From NCBI RefSeq assembly GCF_014646515.1, contig NZ_BMNK01000020.1, forward strand, positions 62,001 through 126,000: a stretch of 64,000 nt of DNA, in the 5' to 3' direction. The notes under the pieces are model-generated. The model was not told the DNA's origin and searched no databases. It saw only the letters and a program-made list of their open reading frames with translations. Numbering within the stretch: the first letter of the stretch is position 1; the number at the start of each line of letters is the position of its first letter. The position numbers and the translations under genes were made by a program. Below are positions 15,331 through 24,014 of the stretch, in pieces. The stretch is from Nonomuraea glycinis. Its GTDB lineage: Bacteria > Actinomycetota > Actinomycetes > Streptosporangiales > Streptosporangiaceae.

Positions 15331-15451
15331 GGAAGCCTCCCTGGCGGACCACAACCGCTTGCTCGGGCCGTCGAGGCTACACCATCCGTGCTGATGACGG
15401 CACTCTCCGTTTCAGGGTGCGCTTCTGGTGCGAGATGGCAAAGATGTGGTC

Positions 15452-16960
15452 ATGGAGGAAATCGCGGCAGAGCGGGGGAAGCGGGCATCATCCCGGGTGT
15501 CCGAAGAGGGCGCCGGATGGACTTGCGCGCAGATCGGCACGTTCACCCGGCTCCGGCCGGACAAGCAGGGATTCAGCTGGCTGAACGTGCGCACACTGTG
15601 GCGCTCCAGGAACGAGGTGCTCGCCGGACTGTTCGGCGACCCGTCGGGGGAGGTACGCGCGCGGTGGGTCGCCTCGCAACGGGAGCGCGAGGCCGACGCC
15701 GAGTTCCGGATCAGGCCGGACGTCGGGGAGAGCTTCGACTTCCTGCTGCTGGGCGACACCGGCGAGGGAGACGCCTCGCAGTACGCCGTCGTGCCGGGGA
15801 TGCTGAAGGCGGGCCAGGGCACGGCCTTCGCGGTGATCGCCAGCGACGTGCTCTATCCGGCGGGATCGGGCAACGAGTACGGCGACAAGTTCTTCCGGCC
15901 GTACCAGGACTACGACGCGCCGATCTACGCCATCCCCGGCAACCACGACTGGTACGACGGGCTGGGCGGGTTCATGCGGGTGTTCTGTGACGCGCCGCCG
16001 CTCAAGCCCCGACCGGACCGGGGACCGCGCGGGTTACTGTGGCGGCGGCCGGAGACCATCGACGAGCGGGTGCTCGCCGAGGCCCGCGAGCTCAGGAGCA
16101 GGCCGTCGCAGCAGGCGGCCGGGCAGGCCGCGCAGCCGGGACCTTACTGGGTGATCGAGAGCCCGAGCCTGCTCGTCGTGGGCGTCGACACCGGCATCAA
16201 GGGGGCGATCGACCGCGAGCAGACCGCGTGGCTGCGCCGGGTGTCGCTCGACCCCCGCCCGAAGATCCTGGTCACCGGCAAGCCGATCTACACCCGCAAC
16301 GAGTACAAGCCGTCCAAGCTGGAGGAGGGCGGCACCATCGACGACATCGTCCGCGATCCCCGGCACCGCTACGTCGCGGCCATCGGCGGAGACGTGCACA
16401 ACTACCAGCGCTACCCCGTCAAGGTCGGCGACCGGGTGATCCACTACATCGTCTCGGGCGGCGGCGGCGCCTTCATGCACGCCACCCACACCATCCGCCG
16501 CGTGGACGTGGGTGGCGTGCACGAGGACGACTACCGGAGCTATCCGCTGCGCGGGGACTCGCTGTCGTTCTACAGTCACCTGTACGCCAAGCGGCTGCGG
16601 ATGAAGTGGATCGGCCTCACGCCCGACGAGGCGGCCTGCATCATGGCCGAGCAGATCAAGAACACCCCGGTCCGGCCCATTGACCGGCCGGTGAAGGTGA
16701 CGGCGCGGATGAGGTGGGCGGCGCGGCTGCTCGGCTCCTGGCCGTGGCCGTTCCGGCTGCCGGTGGGTACGGTGTTCCAGCACTACCTGTCCGAGCTGTC
16801 GGACTGGGACACCCCGCCGTTCTTCAAGCAGTTCCTGCACCTGTCGGTCACTCCCGACCGGCTCACCGTGCGCTGCCTGGCCGCCACCGGCTGCCTGCAG
16901 CAGGAGCTGGAGCCGCCCGTCGAGGACGAGGTGGTGATCGATTTGACGGATTTGTCGTAG
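15452..16960 (+). CDS. Metallophosphoesterase (calcineurin-like)
   Basis: About 502 residues. Calcineurin-like motifs are in order: LLLGDTGEGD (about 100), IASDVLYPAG, IPGNHDWYDGL (about 160), then TGKPIY and IGGDVHNYQRYP (about 310-325). These supply the di-metal ligands D, D, N-H and H-x-H. The usual GD(N/V) of motif II is SD here. The C-terminal third is a family-specific extension of unknown role. The substrate cannot be predicted. The ATG at 15452 is used; a GTG eight codons earlier is possible. No signal peptide is seen, so it is likely cytoplasmic. Confidence 0.88.
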   Translation: MEEIAAERGKRASSRVSEEGAGWTCAQIGTFTRLRPDKQGFSWLNVRTLWRSRNEVLAGLFGDPSGEVRARWVASQREREADAEFRIRPDVGESFDFLLLGDTGEGDASQYAVVPGMLKAGQGTAFAVIASDVLYPAGSGNEYGDKFFRPYQDYDAPIYAIPGNHDWYDGLGGFMRVFCDAPPLKPRPDRGPRGLLWRRPETIDERVLAEARELRSRPSQQAAGQAAQPGPYWVIESPSLLVVGVDTGIKGAIDREQTAWLRRVSLDPRPKILVTGKPIYTRNEYKPSKLEEGGTIDDIVRDPRHRYVAAIGGDVHNYQRYPVKVGDRVIHYIVSGGGGAFMHATHTIRRVDVGGVHEDDYRSYPLRGDSLSFYSHLYAKRLRMKWIGLTPDEAACIMAEQIKNTPVRPIDRPVKVTARMRWAARLLGSWPWPFRLPVGTVFQHYLSELSDWDTPPFFKQFLHLSVTPDRLTVRCLAATGCLQQELEPPVEDEVVIDLTDLS

Positions 16961-16981
16961 TCACCTGACAGTCTGGGAGAC

Positions 16982-18550
16982 GTGTACACGGTCCTGGCAG
17001 GACAGACGATCCTCCCGGTCGGGGGGACGGCCGAGCAGCCCGGCGACCTGGCGGCGGCGATGCGCGGCCACGAGGCCGCGCGGCCGCGGTGGGTGTGGGG
17101 CGACACCCGCGAGAGCTACCCGGGCCTGCTGCGCGCCGGCCTGCGGGTGGGACGCTGCCACGACCTCGCCCTCACCGAGGGCCTGTTGCTCGCCCACCAG
17201 GGCCGGTACGGCGAGCCCCGCTCGGCCAGGGCCGCCCACGCCCGGCTGCACGGCCTGCCCGTGCCGGACGAGCGGCCCGACGAGCCCGGCACGCTGTTCG
17301 CGCCCGAGCCGCTGGGCGCCGAGGCGGTCGCCGAGGTGCTGGCCGACCAACTCCGGCGGATCGAGGCGCTGCCCGATCCGGGGCGGTTCCGGCTGCTCGT
17401 GGCGGCCGAGTCGGCGGGCGCGCTGATCGCCGCCGAGATGGGCCACGACGGCATGCCGTGGCGCGCGGACCTGCACGACGCCCTGCTCACCGACCTGCTC
17501 GGCCCGCGCCCGGTGCACGGCATGCGGCCGGCCAAGCTGCAGGCGCTGGCCGACGAGGTGTCGGCCGCGTTCGGCCATCCGGTCAACCCCGACTCGGTGC
17601 AGCAGCTCGTCAAGGCGTTCAAGAGCGCCGGGGTGGCGTTGAAGACCACCCGGTCCTGGGAGCTCAAGAAGCTCGACCACCCGGCGGTCGGGCCGCTGCT
17701 CGCGTACAAGGAGCTGGCCCGGCTGTACAGCTTCCACGGCTGGACCTGGGCGGATCAGTGGGTGCGCGACGGCCGCTTCCGCGCCGAGTACGTGGTGGGC
17801 GGCGTGGTGTCCGGGCGCTGGGCCACCAGCGGCGGCGGGGCGCTGCAGATCCCCAAGGTGATGCGGCGCGTGGTGGTGGCCGACGACGGGTGGACGTTGA
17901 TCGTCGCCGACGCCGCCCAGCTGGAGCCGCGGGTGCTGGCCGCGATGGCCGGTGACGCGGGGCTGGCCGCCGCGGCCGGCGAGATCGACCTCTACTCGGC
18001 GCTGGCCAGGTCGTTCGGCGGCGAGCGCGACAACGCCAAGATCGCGATGCTGTCCGCCATGTACGGCGGCACCAGCGGCGACGCCGCCAAGCTGCTCGCG
18101 ATGCTGCGCCAGCGCTTCCCGCAGGCTTACCGGTTCGTCGAGGACGCGGCCAAGGAGGGCGAGGAGGGGCGGCTGGTCCGCTCCTGGCTCGGCCGCACCA
18201 GCCCGCCGCCGTCCGGGCGGTGGAAGGAGCTCGTGTCCGGTCCGGAGGGCGCCAAGGCGGCCCGCGACCGGGGGCGGTTCACCCGCAACTTCGTGGTGCA
18301 GGCCACGGCCGCCGAATGGGCGCTGTCCCTCATGGCGGTGCTGCGCGGCCGGCTGCCCGACCCCGCCAGGCTGGTGTTCTTCCAGCATGACGAGGTCATG
18401 GTGCACTGCCCGCTGGACCAGGCCGAAGAGGTGATGGCCGGGGTCTCGGCGGCGGCCGCCGAGGCCAGCAGGCTGCTGTTCGGGAGCCGGACCCCGGTCC
18501 GGTTCCCGATGGAAGCGGTCGCGGTCAGCTGCTACGCCGACGCCAAGTGA
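16982..18550 (+). CDS. Family-A DNA polymerase ("bifunctional 3'-5' exonuclease/DNA polymerase")
   Basis: A 522-residue polymerase-I-like protein, much shorter than PolA. Polymerase motif A is VADAAQLEPR (about residue 310; D, Q, E, R conserved). Motif B is NAKIAMLSAMYGG (about 346-358). Motif C is FQHDEVMVH (about 466). The N-terminal third corresponds to the 3'-5' exonuclease domain, but no clear DxE catalytic motif is visible, so proofreading is doubtful. Actinobacteria commonly carry this second PolA-like enzyme; its role is unclear. The start is a GTG. The last eight codons and the stop are tandemly duplicated downstream. Confidence 0.9.
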   Translation: MYTVLAGQTILPVGGTAEQPGDLAAAMRGHEAARPRWVWGDTRESYPGLLRAGLRVGRCHDLALTEGLLLAHQGRYGEPRSARAAHARLHGLPVPDERPDEPGTLFAPEPLGAEAVAEVLADQLRRIEALPDPGRFRLLVAAESAGALIAAEMGHDGMPWRADLHDALLTDLLGPRPVHGMRPAKLQALADEVSAAFGHPVNPDSVQQLVKAFKSAGVALKTTRSWELKKLDHPAVGPLLAYKELARLYSFHGWTWADQWVRDGRFRAEYVVGGVVSGRWATSGGGALQIPKVMRRVVVADDGWTLIVADAAQLEPRVLAAMAGDAGLAAAAGEIDLYSALARSFGGERDNAKIAMLSAMYGGTSGDAAKLLAMLRQRFPQAYRFVEDAAKEGEEGRLVRSWLGRTSPPPSGRWKELVSGPEGAKAARDRGRFTRNFVVQATAAEWALSLMAVLRGRLPDPARLVFFQHDEVMVHCPLDQAEEVMAGVSAAAAEASRLLFGSRTPVRFPMEAVAVSCYADAK

Positions 18551-18685
18551 GTCAGCTGCTACGCCGACGTCAAGTGAGTCAGCTGCTACGCCGACGTCAA
18601 GTGAGTCAGCTGCTACGCCGACGTCAAGTGAGTCAGCTGCTACGCCGACGTCAAGTGAGTCAGGTGCTGCGTCGGCGCCAGGTGA
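18524..18685. repeat. 27-bp tandem repeat spanning a stop codon (5 copies plus 1 degenerate)
   Basis: Five nearly identical 27-bp units occupy 18524-18658. The first encodes the last residues of the polymerase (VSCYADAK-stop) and each later copy would read VSCYADVK-stop in the same frame. A sixth unit at 18659-18685 matches 21 of 27 bases and forms the 3' end of the convergent MFS gene. Unit 1 differs from units 2-5 by one base. Confidence 0.97.
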
Positions 18686-19928
18686 TGGCGAGCCAGAGTC
18701 CCGCCGCTGTCACCATCACGCCGACCACCAGGCCGAGCACGCCGTAGGACAGGCCGCCCACGATCGCGCCGGCGATGATCGTGCCGGTGGCGCCGCAGAC
18801 GTTCATCAGCAGGTCCGACAGCCCCTGCACCGCCGTCCGCCCTTCGAGCGGCACCGACTCGCTGACCAGCGCCGAGCCGGCCACCAGACCGCACGACCAG
18901 CCCAGGCCGAGCAGGAACAGCGCCACGCTCACCTGCCAGAGGCGGTGCCCGGCCGTGCCCGCCAGCGCGGCGGAGGCCAGCAGCAGGCCCATGCCGGCCA
19001 GCAGCACCGGCACCCGGCCCGCCTTGTCCGCCAGCCAGCCCACCACCGGCGACAGCACGTACATGCCGCTGATGTGCAGGCTGATCACGAGGCCGATGAC
19101 CTGCAGGGAGGAGCCGTCGTGGTGGAGCTGCACCGGGGTCATCGACATGATCGACACCATCGCGGTGTGGCTGACCGCGATCATCACCAGAGCCGTGCGC
19201 GCCATCGGGGCGGCCCGCAGGCTCAGCCAGCCGGTTCTGATCGTCCGGTTCCCGCCCTTGGCGGCGGGCGGCGTGCCGTCCAGTTCGCGGGCCAGCTTGA
19301 GCGGGTCGGGGCGCAGGCCGGACAGGATGATCACCAGCGCTCCGGCGAAGGCGAGCGCGGAGAACGCGAACGGTCCCGCCTTGCCCGCGAGTCCGGCGTC
19401 CAGGCCGATCCGGTCGGCGGGCTCGGCCAGCATGGGGCCGGCGACCGAGCCGATCGTGGCGGCCCAGACGACCAGGGACAGGTGCCTGGCGGCGTGGCCG
19501 GGCGGGGACAGGTCGGTGGCGGAGTAGCGGGCGGCCAGGTTGCCGGCGCTGCCGCCGCCCACCAGGACCAGCCCGGCCAGCAGCAGCGGCCAGTTCGCCA
19601 GGCCGATGGCCGTGACCGAGATCAGGCAGCCCAGCAGCGCCGCCAGGTAGGCCAGGGCCAGGCCCACCCGGCGCCCGCCCCGCCCCGCGACCTTGGCGAT
19701 GGGCAGCGCCAGCAGCGCGGCGCCGAGCACGGTGGCGGTTCCGGCGAACCCGCTGATCACCGTCGAGCCCGACAGCTCGTCCACGACCACCGAGCTGAGG
19801 GCCAGCCCGACGGCGACTCCCACTCCGCCGACGATCTGCGCGCCCGACAGAACGCCCAACGTACGCCGCTGAATGCCACGGATGCGGTCAGGGGAGGAGA
19901 CGGCGGACTTCGTGGGGGTGCTGGACAC
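18660..19928 (-). CDS. Major facilitator superfamily transporter
   Basis: A 422-residue membrane protein with 12 predicted hydrophobic helices in two halves of six, separated by the loop around FDPLKLARELDGTP-like sequence (about residues 208-230). MFS signatures include the helix 2-3 loop (PIAKVAGRGGRRVGLA) and its counterpart GWLADKAGRVP after helix 8. It resembles drug or metabolite exporters, but the substrate cannot be named. Its 3' end coincides with the last degenerate unit of the 27-bp repeat. Upstream (19929-19986) no operator is apparent. Confidence 0.9.
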   Translation of the reverse strand: MSSTPTKSAVSSPDRIRGIQRRTLGVLSGAQIVGGVGVAVGLALSSVVVDELSGSTVISGFAGTATVLGAALLALPIAKVAGRGGRRVGLALAYLAALLGCLISVTAIGLANWPLLLAGLVLVGGGSAGNLAARYSATDLSPPGHAARHLSLVVWAATIGSVAGPMLAEPADRIGLDAGLAGKAGPFAFSALAFAGALVIILSGLRPDPLKLARELDGTPPAAKGGNRTIRTGWLSLRAAPMARTALVMIAVSHTAMVSIMSMTPVQLHHDGSSLQVIGLVISLHISGMYVLSPVVGWLADKAGRVPVLLAGMGLLLASAALAGTAGHRLWQVSVALFLLGLGWSCGLVAGSALVSESVPLEGRTAVQGLSDLLMNVCGATGTIIAGAIVGGLSYGVLGLVVGVMVTAAGLWLAITWRRRST

Positions 19929-19986
19929 CCGTGAAGTCTCGCATAATCCTCAAGACCCCCCAAAGGGGACAGATATCCTTATCCGG

Positions 19987-20802
19987 TCAGAGTACGGTCA
20001 CCAGGTCACCCTTGGCGATCCGGCCCGTGCCGTCGGGGATGAGGTTGACGCCGAACCAGGTCTTGCCGTCCCACCTGCGGTGCCTGGCGAGCGTCCGGAT
20101 CGGCTCCTTGCCCTTGGCCGTCGTCTCCGGATCCACGGTGGTCAGCACGCACCGGTCGCACAGCTTGGCCACCCGGAAGTCCACCTCGCCGATCCGCAGC
20201 CGCTGCCACGCGTCCTCGGAGAACGGGGCGTCCGCGCCGTCCACCACGACGCTCGGCCGGAACCTGCGCATCGACAGCGGCGCGGGCGGCGGCTCGCCGA
20301 GCTCGTCGGCCGTCCGCGCCACCCACGTGTCGAGCTGGGCCAGCGACGCCGTCGAGGTCAGCAGCAGTGGGTAGCCGTCGGCCAGGCTGACCCGGTCCTG
20401 CGGCAGGCCATAGGCGGGGTTGACCGGCCGGCGGGTCGGATCGTCCAGCCAGGCCAGCCTGCCGGTCCGCCCGATCAGCGCGGACATCCAGGCGGCGGCG
20501 TCGTCACCGCAGTCGGTGACCTCCACGGGCGTGCCCCAGACATCGGCCGTGAACCGGCGGGAGGTGGGGGTGACGCGCAGCGCGGCGGCGTGCGGGCCGG
20601 TGAGCGTGATGGTGTCACCGTCGGGCTCGGCCACGCAGGCCAGCATGATCGGGTGCTCACGAGCGCTCATCGGCCGGCCGCGCTCGTCGACGACGAGGTA
20701 ACGCCGGTCGCCGGCCAGGCCCCAGGGTTGTACCTCGGCCTCGCCGACCTCGTGCCCGCTCGTCGACTTCACCGGATAGAAGTAGATGCTCCCCAACTCC
20801 AT
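19987..20802 (-). CDS. MOSC-domain protein (YcbX/mARC-like)
   Basis: A 271-residue protein. An N-terminal beta-barrel MOSC_N domain (about residues 1-115; IYFYPVKST) precedes a C-terminal MOSC domain with the conserved cysteine in KLCDRCVLTTVDPETTAKG. Relatives (YcbX, mARC) bind molybdenum cofactor through that cysteine and reduce N-hydroxylated compounds. No ferredoxin domain is fused here. The start at 20802 matches the family N-terminus; the longer open frame upstream is unsupported. The 176-base gap to the next gene holds nothing I recognise. Confidence 0.9.
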   Translation of the reverse strand: MELGSIYFYPVKSTSGHEVGEAEVQPWGLAGDRRYLVVDERGRPMSAREHPIMLACVAEPDGDTITLTGPHAAALRVTPTSRRFTADVWGTPVEVTDCGDDAAAWMSALIGRTGRLAWLDDPTRRPVNPAYGLPQDRVSLADGYPLLLTSTASLAQLDTWVARTADELGEPPPAPLSMRRFRPSVVVDGADAPFSEDAWQRLRIGEVDFRVAKLCDRCVLTTVDPETTAKGKEPIRTLARHRRWDGKTWFGVNLIPDGTGRIAKGDLVTVL

Positions 20803-20978
20803 GCGGAAAAACGTACAGCACCCCGGCGACCGGCGGAAAGACGGTCTGAAGGAGCGTGCGCGCGGCCCGCCGGAAACGACGCGGCCGGTCCGCCGAAGAT
20901 CGCCGCGAGCCGGGGTCCGTCGCGGTCCACCGGTGCGGCGAGGTGTTAACGTTCCCGCTTGACTGAAGGGAGATCGAC

Positions 20979-21806
20979 ATGAGAGCCGCCACACCCGCGG
21001 TGACGTTCGACAGCGACGAGGTCGCGCTGCTCGGCGTTCTGCACCTGCCTGAAGGGGAGGGCCCGCACCCCGTGGCCGTTCTGTTGCACGGCTTTCCGGG
21101 CAACGAGCGCAACTTCGACCTCGCGCAGTCGCTGCGCCGGGCCGGATATGCCGCCTTGGTCTTCCACTATCGCGGCTCCTGGGGCGTCGGCGGCCATTGG
21201 TCGTGGGCGAACGCGCTTGAGGACGCCGGCCGCGTGGTGCGCGCGGTGCGGGAGGAGGCGTTCGCGGCCGCCCACCGGCTCGACCCCGGACGGCTGGCGG
21301 TCGTCGGGCACAGCTTCGGCGGCTTCGCGGCCCTGATGACCGCCGCCGGCGATCCGGGCATCGCCGCCACCGTCTCGGTTTCCGGCTTCGACTTCGGTAC
21401 GGTCACCCGCGGGCTCGGCCCCGCCGGGCGGCGCGCGTACGTCGAGATCTTCGACGGCGAGTTGCTCCCGCTGCGCGGGACCAGCGGCGAGGAGCTGGTC
21501 GGCGAGATGGAGGCGGCGGGGGAACGGTGGAGCCTGGCGGCCTTGGCGCCGTCGTTCGCCGACCGGCCCGTGCTGCTCATCGGCGGCGGGCTGGACCCTG
21601 TCACGCCCGCCGAGGTGCATCACCGGCCGCTGGTGGGCGCCTACGCCGCGGCCCGGCTGGAGCATCACGAATGGGCGACCGACCATGCCCTGTCCGACCA
21701 CAGAGTCGAGCTGGCCGAGACGGTCCGCGACTTCCTCGACCGCGCGCTCGGCGGGACGGCCCTGACGCCTGCGGGCGCGTCAGGCGGTCTGACGGAAGGT
21801 GTCTAG
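20979..21806 (+). CDS. Alpha/beta hydrolase (serine peptidase/esterase type)
   Basis: A 275-residue alpha/beta hydrolase. The oxyanion motif LLHGFPGNERN (about 37-47), the nucleophile elbow VVGHSFGGFAAL (Ser at about residue 110), an aspartate in GGGLDPVTP, and the C-terminal histidine in WATDHALSDHR form a complete triad. The YRGSWGVGG stretch is typical of S9-like and dienelactone-type esterases. The substrate is unknown. The ATG at 20979 is used. Its 3' end overlaps the convergent kinase gene by 27 bases. Confidence 0.9.
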   Translation: MRAATPAVTFDSDEVALLGVLHLPEGEGPHPVAVLLHGFPGNERNFDLAQSLRRAGYAALVFHYRGSWGVGGHWSWANALEDAGRVVRAVREEAFAAAHRLDPGRLAVVGHSFGGFAALMTAAGDPGIAATVSVSGFDFGTVTRGLGPAGRRAYVEIFDGELLPLRGTSGEELVGEMEAAGERWSLAALAPSFADRPVLLIGGGLDPVTPAEVHHRPLVGAYAAARLEHHEWATDHALSDHRVELAETVRDFLDRALGGTALTPAGASGGLTEGV

Positions 21807-23912
21807 GAACACCTTGCGGGTCTTGGCCTGGTCGTCCCAGGTGAGCTCCGGCATCTCAAAGGTGATCTTGTAGGCGGTGCTGTCGTCGATCGTGACGTAC
21901 CTGGACAGCGCGTGCATGGGGACGCCGTTCTTGGTCGTGTAGGTGTACTCCCAGTCGGCCGCCTTCCAGTCCCGGTAGCGCACCGCCTGGAGCTGCACCT
22001 GGATGTAGCCGTCCACGCCGCCGTCGGCCTCCGCGCGGCTCAGCTCCGCCAGGCCGCCGTCGGCCTGCGACGTCACGTCCTCGACCACGATGCGCGCGCT
22101 GGAGTCCTTCGGGCCTGAGAAGGTGGCCTCGCCTTCCGACGAGGCCAGCTTCCAGTCCGGAGGCACGCCGACCTTGAACCCGGCGGGTGTCTGCTCCCGA
22201 TAGCCGTCGGGCACCGGCGAGGCCTCGGGCTCGGTGACGAGCGCACTGGCCGAGGGCGCGGAGGTGACCTCCAGCGGGGCCTGCGAGTCGCCGCTGCCGG
22301 AGGCGATGAACATCAGCACGGCCACCACGGTGAGCACGGACGCGACGGCGATGACGATCAGCAGCGGCGTCGGCCGCCCGTCCCGCACCCACGCGTTGCC
22401 CGTGTCCTCGGGCCTGCGCCTGCTCGTGGTGTTGCGGTGCGCCACGCCCGGCATGGTCGCCAGGCTGCGGTGCGCGGACTCCCGCGCCAGGCCGCGAGAC
22501 TGGTCGCGCAGGTCGTCGGCCGAGGCGAGCGGCCAGGGCGTGGGGCGGCCCGCGGTCCGGCTGTCACTGGTCAGCGGGAGGATCGGCGGCGCCGAGCGCT
22601 CGTCCGGAGCGGCTAAGGGGCCGTGCGGGCCGGCGTAGGGGTCCGGCGGCGCGCTGAGCGGCGGCTGCGGGTTCGACGAGCTGTCCAGCAGGCCGCGCGA
22701 CACGAACGGCTCCTCCGGGAGGGGGTGCGCCCCCGAGGTGCTGTGCGGGCCGGAGATGTCCTGTGGCATCCGCTGCGCGCCCGAGGCGCTGGTGAACGCG
22801 TCGAACCTGTCCGGACGTGGCGACGGCGGCAACTGCTCGGTGCGGTGGCTGCCCGAGGGGCTCGACCCCCCGTCGAACGGCCTGGAGTAGCCGCCGGACG
22901 GGCTGTTCGGGTCGTACGGCACGCGTACCGGGCCTGAGGGTGTCTCCACGATCCGCGAAGGCAGCGGACCGGACGAGGAGTCCATGCCCCGGGCCGGGGT
23001 GAGGTCGGGCTGCGGCGGCAGAGGCTGCTGCGGCGGCTGCTGGGTGCGCGGCCGCACCGCGCCGTGCGCGCTCAGCACCCGCTCCAGCATCTCCCCGACC
23101 TGCTCGGCGGTGAGCCGCTCCGCCGGGTTCTTGCGGAGCAGGCCCTCGATGACGGGCCCCAGCGCGCCCGCGTGCTGGATCGGGTTCGGCGCCTGGGTGA
23201 GCACCGCGCCGAGCACCGCGATCGCGTCCGGCCCCTCGTACGGCGGGCGTCCCTCGACCGCGGCGTACAGCGTCGCCCCGAACGACCACAGGTCGGCCGC
23301 CTGGGTGAGCTGCTGCCCGGACAGCCGCTCCGGCGGGACGTAGGCCGGCGAGCCCATGAGCAGCCCGGTCTGCGTGATCGTCACATCGCCCTCGATCGCG
23401 GCGATGCCGAAGTCCGTCAGCACCACCCGGTCGGAGGTGAGCAGCACGTTGCCCGGCTTGATGTCGCGGTGCAGGATGCCGGCGGCGTGCGCGTGCCGGA
23501 CCGCGTCCAGCACCCGGATGCCGATCTCCGCGGCCTGGATCACCGGCAGCGGGCCGCTCTGCCGCACCGCCTGCTCCAGGGACCAGGCCCGGACCAGCTC
23601 CATGACGATCCAGGGCCGGCCGTCCTCCTCGACCACGTCGTGCACGGTGACGATGCCCGGATGGGTCAGCCGCGCGGCGGACCTGGCCTCACGCAGCATC
23701 CGCCGGTAAGCCACCTGCTTGCCCGCCTGGTCGAGCCCGAACGGCAGGATGAGCTCCTTGACCGCCACGTCGCGGGCCAGCAGGACGTCGTGGGCGTGCC
23801 AGACCATGCCCATGCCGCCCCTGCCGACCGGCGACATCAGGCGGTAGCGCCTGCCGATCAGGCGGCCCTGGCTCTGCGGAGCGCCGCCTTCGACGCCGCG
23901 GTCCGCTGCCAT
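21780..23912 (-). CDS. Transmembrane serine/threonine protein kinase
   Basis: About 710 residues. The N-terminal Hanks-type kinase domain (about residues 20-285) has the glycine loop VGRGGMGMV, VAVKEL (ATP lysine), HRDIKPGNVLL (catalytic Asp) and DFGIAA, so it should be active. A long Pro/Ser/Gly-rich linker (about 290-510) leads to one membrane helix (LIVIAVASVLTVVAVLMFIA, about 516-536) and an extracellular domain of about 165 residues without PASTA repeats. The extracellular part likely senses a ligand or surface state. ATG 23912 was chosen; earlier in-frame codons precede the typical N-terminus. Confidence 0.94.
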   Translation of the reverse strand: MAADRGVEGGAPQSQGRLIGRRYRLMSPVGRGGMGMVWHAHDVLLARDVAVKELILPFGLDQAGKQVAYRRMLREARSAARLTHPGIVTVHDVVEEDGRPWIVMELVRAWSLEQAVRQSGPLPVIQAAEIGIRVLDAVRHAHAAGILHRDIKPGNVLLTSDRVVLTDFGIAAIEGDVTITQTGLLMGSPAYVPPERLSGQQLTQAADLWSFGATLYAAVEGRPPYEGPDAIAVLGAVLTQAPNPIQHAGALGPVIEGLLRKNPAERLTAEQVGEMLERVLSAHGAVRPRTQQPPQQPLPPQPDLTPARGMDSSSGPLPSRIVETPSGPVRVPYDPNSPSGGYSRPFDGGSSPSGSHRTEQLPPSPRPDRFDAFTSASGAQRMPQDISGPHSTSGAHPLPEEPFVSRGLLDSSSNPQPPLSAPPDPYAGPHGPLAAPDERSAPPILPLTSDSRTAGRPTPWPLASADDLRDQSRGLARESAHRSLATMPGVAHRNTTSRRRPEDTGNAWVRDGRPTPLLIVIAVASVLTVVAVLMFIASGSGDSQAPLEVTSAPSASALVTEPEASPVPDGYREQTPAGFKVGVPPDWKLASSEGEATFSGPKDSSARIVVEDVTSQADGGLAELSRAEADGGVDGYIQVQLQAVRYRDWKAADWEYTYTTKNGVPMHALSRYVTIDDSTAYKITFEMPELTWDDQAKTRKVFLDTFRQTA

Positions 23913-24014
23913 GTCCGCCCCCACCTTCAGTCTCTTCGCCCCTGCGTGGCGGCTCCAGATTACGAGGTTCGCCACGATATAGGCGCAACACTCGGAGGGA
24001 AAGCTGAAGGCTCT

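Noticed and set aside
16961..16981. Separate promoter or terminator between the metallophosphoesterase and the polymerase
   Set aside because: The gap is only 21 bases and shows no hairpin or promoter pattern.
18524..18685. CRISPR array
   Set aside because: Units are directly adjacent with no spacers, and no cas gene is present.
18547..18747. An open frame encoding a nine-residue repeat (VSQLLRRRQ)
   Set aside because: It is an out-of-frame reading of the 27-bp repeat; no ribosome-binding site, and it runs into the MFS gene antisense.
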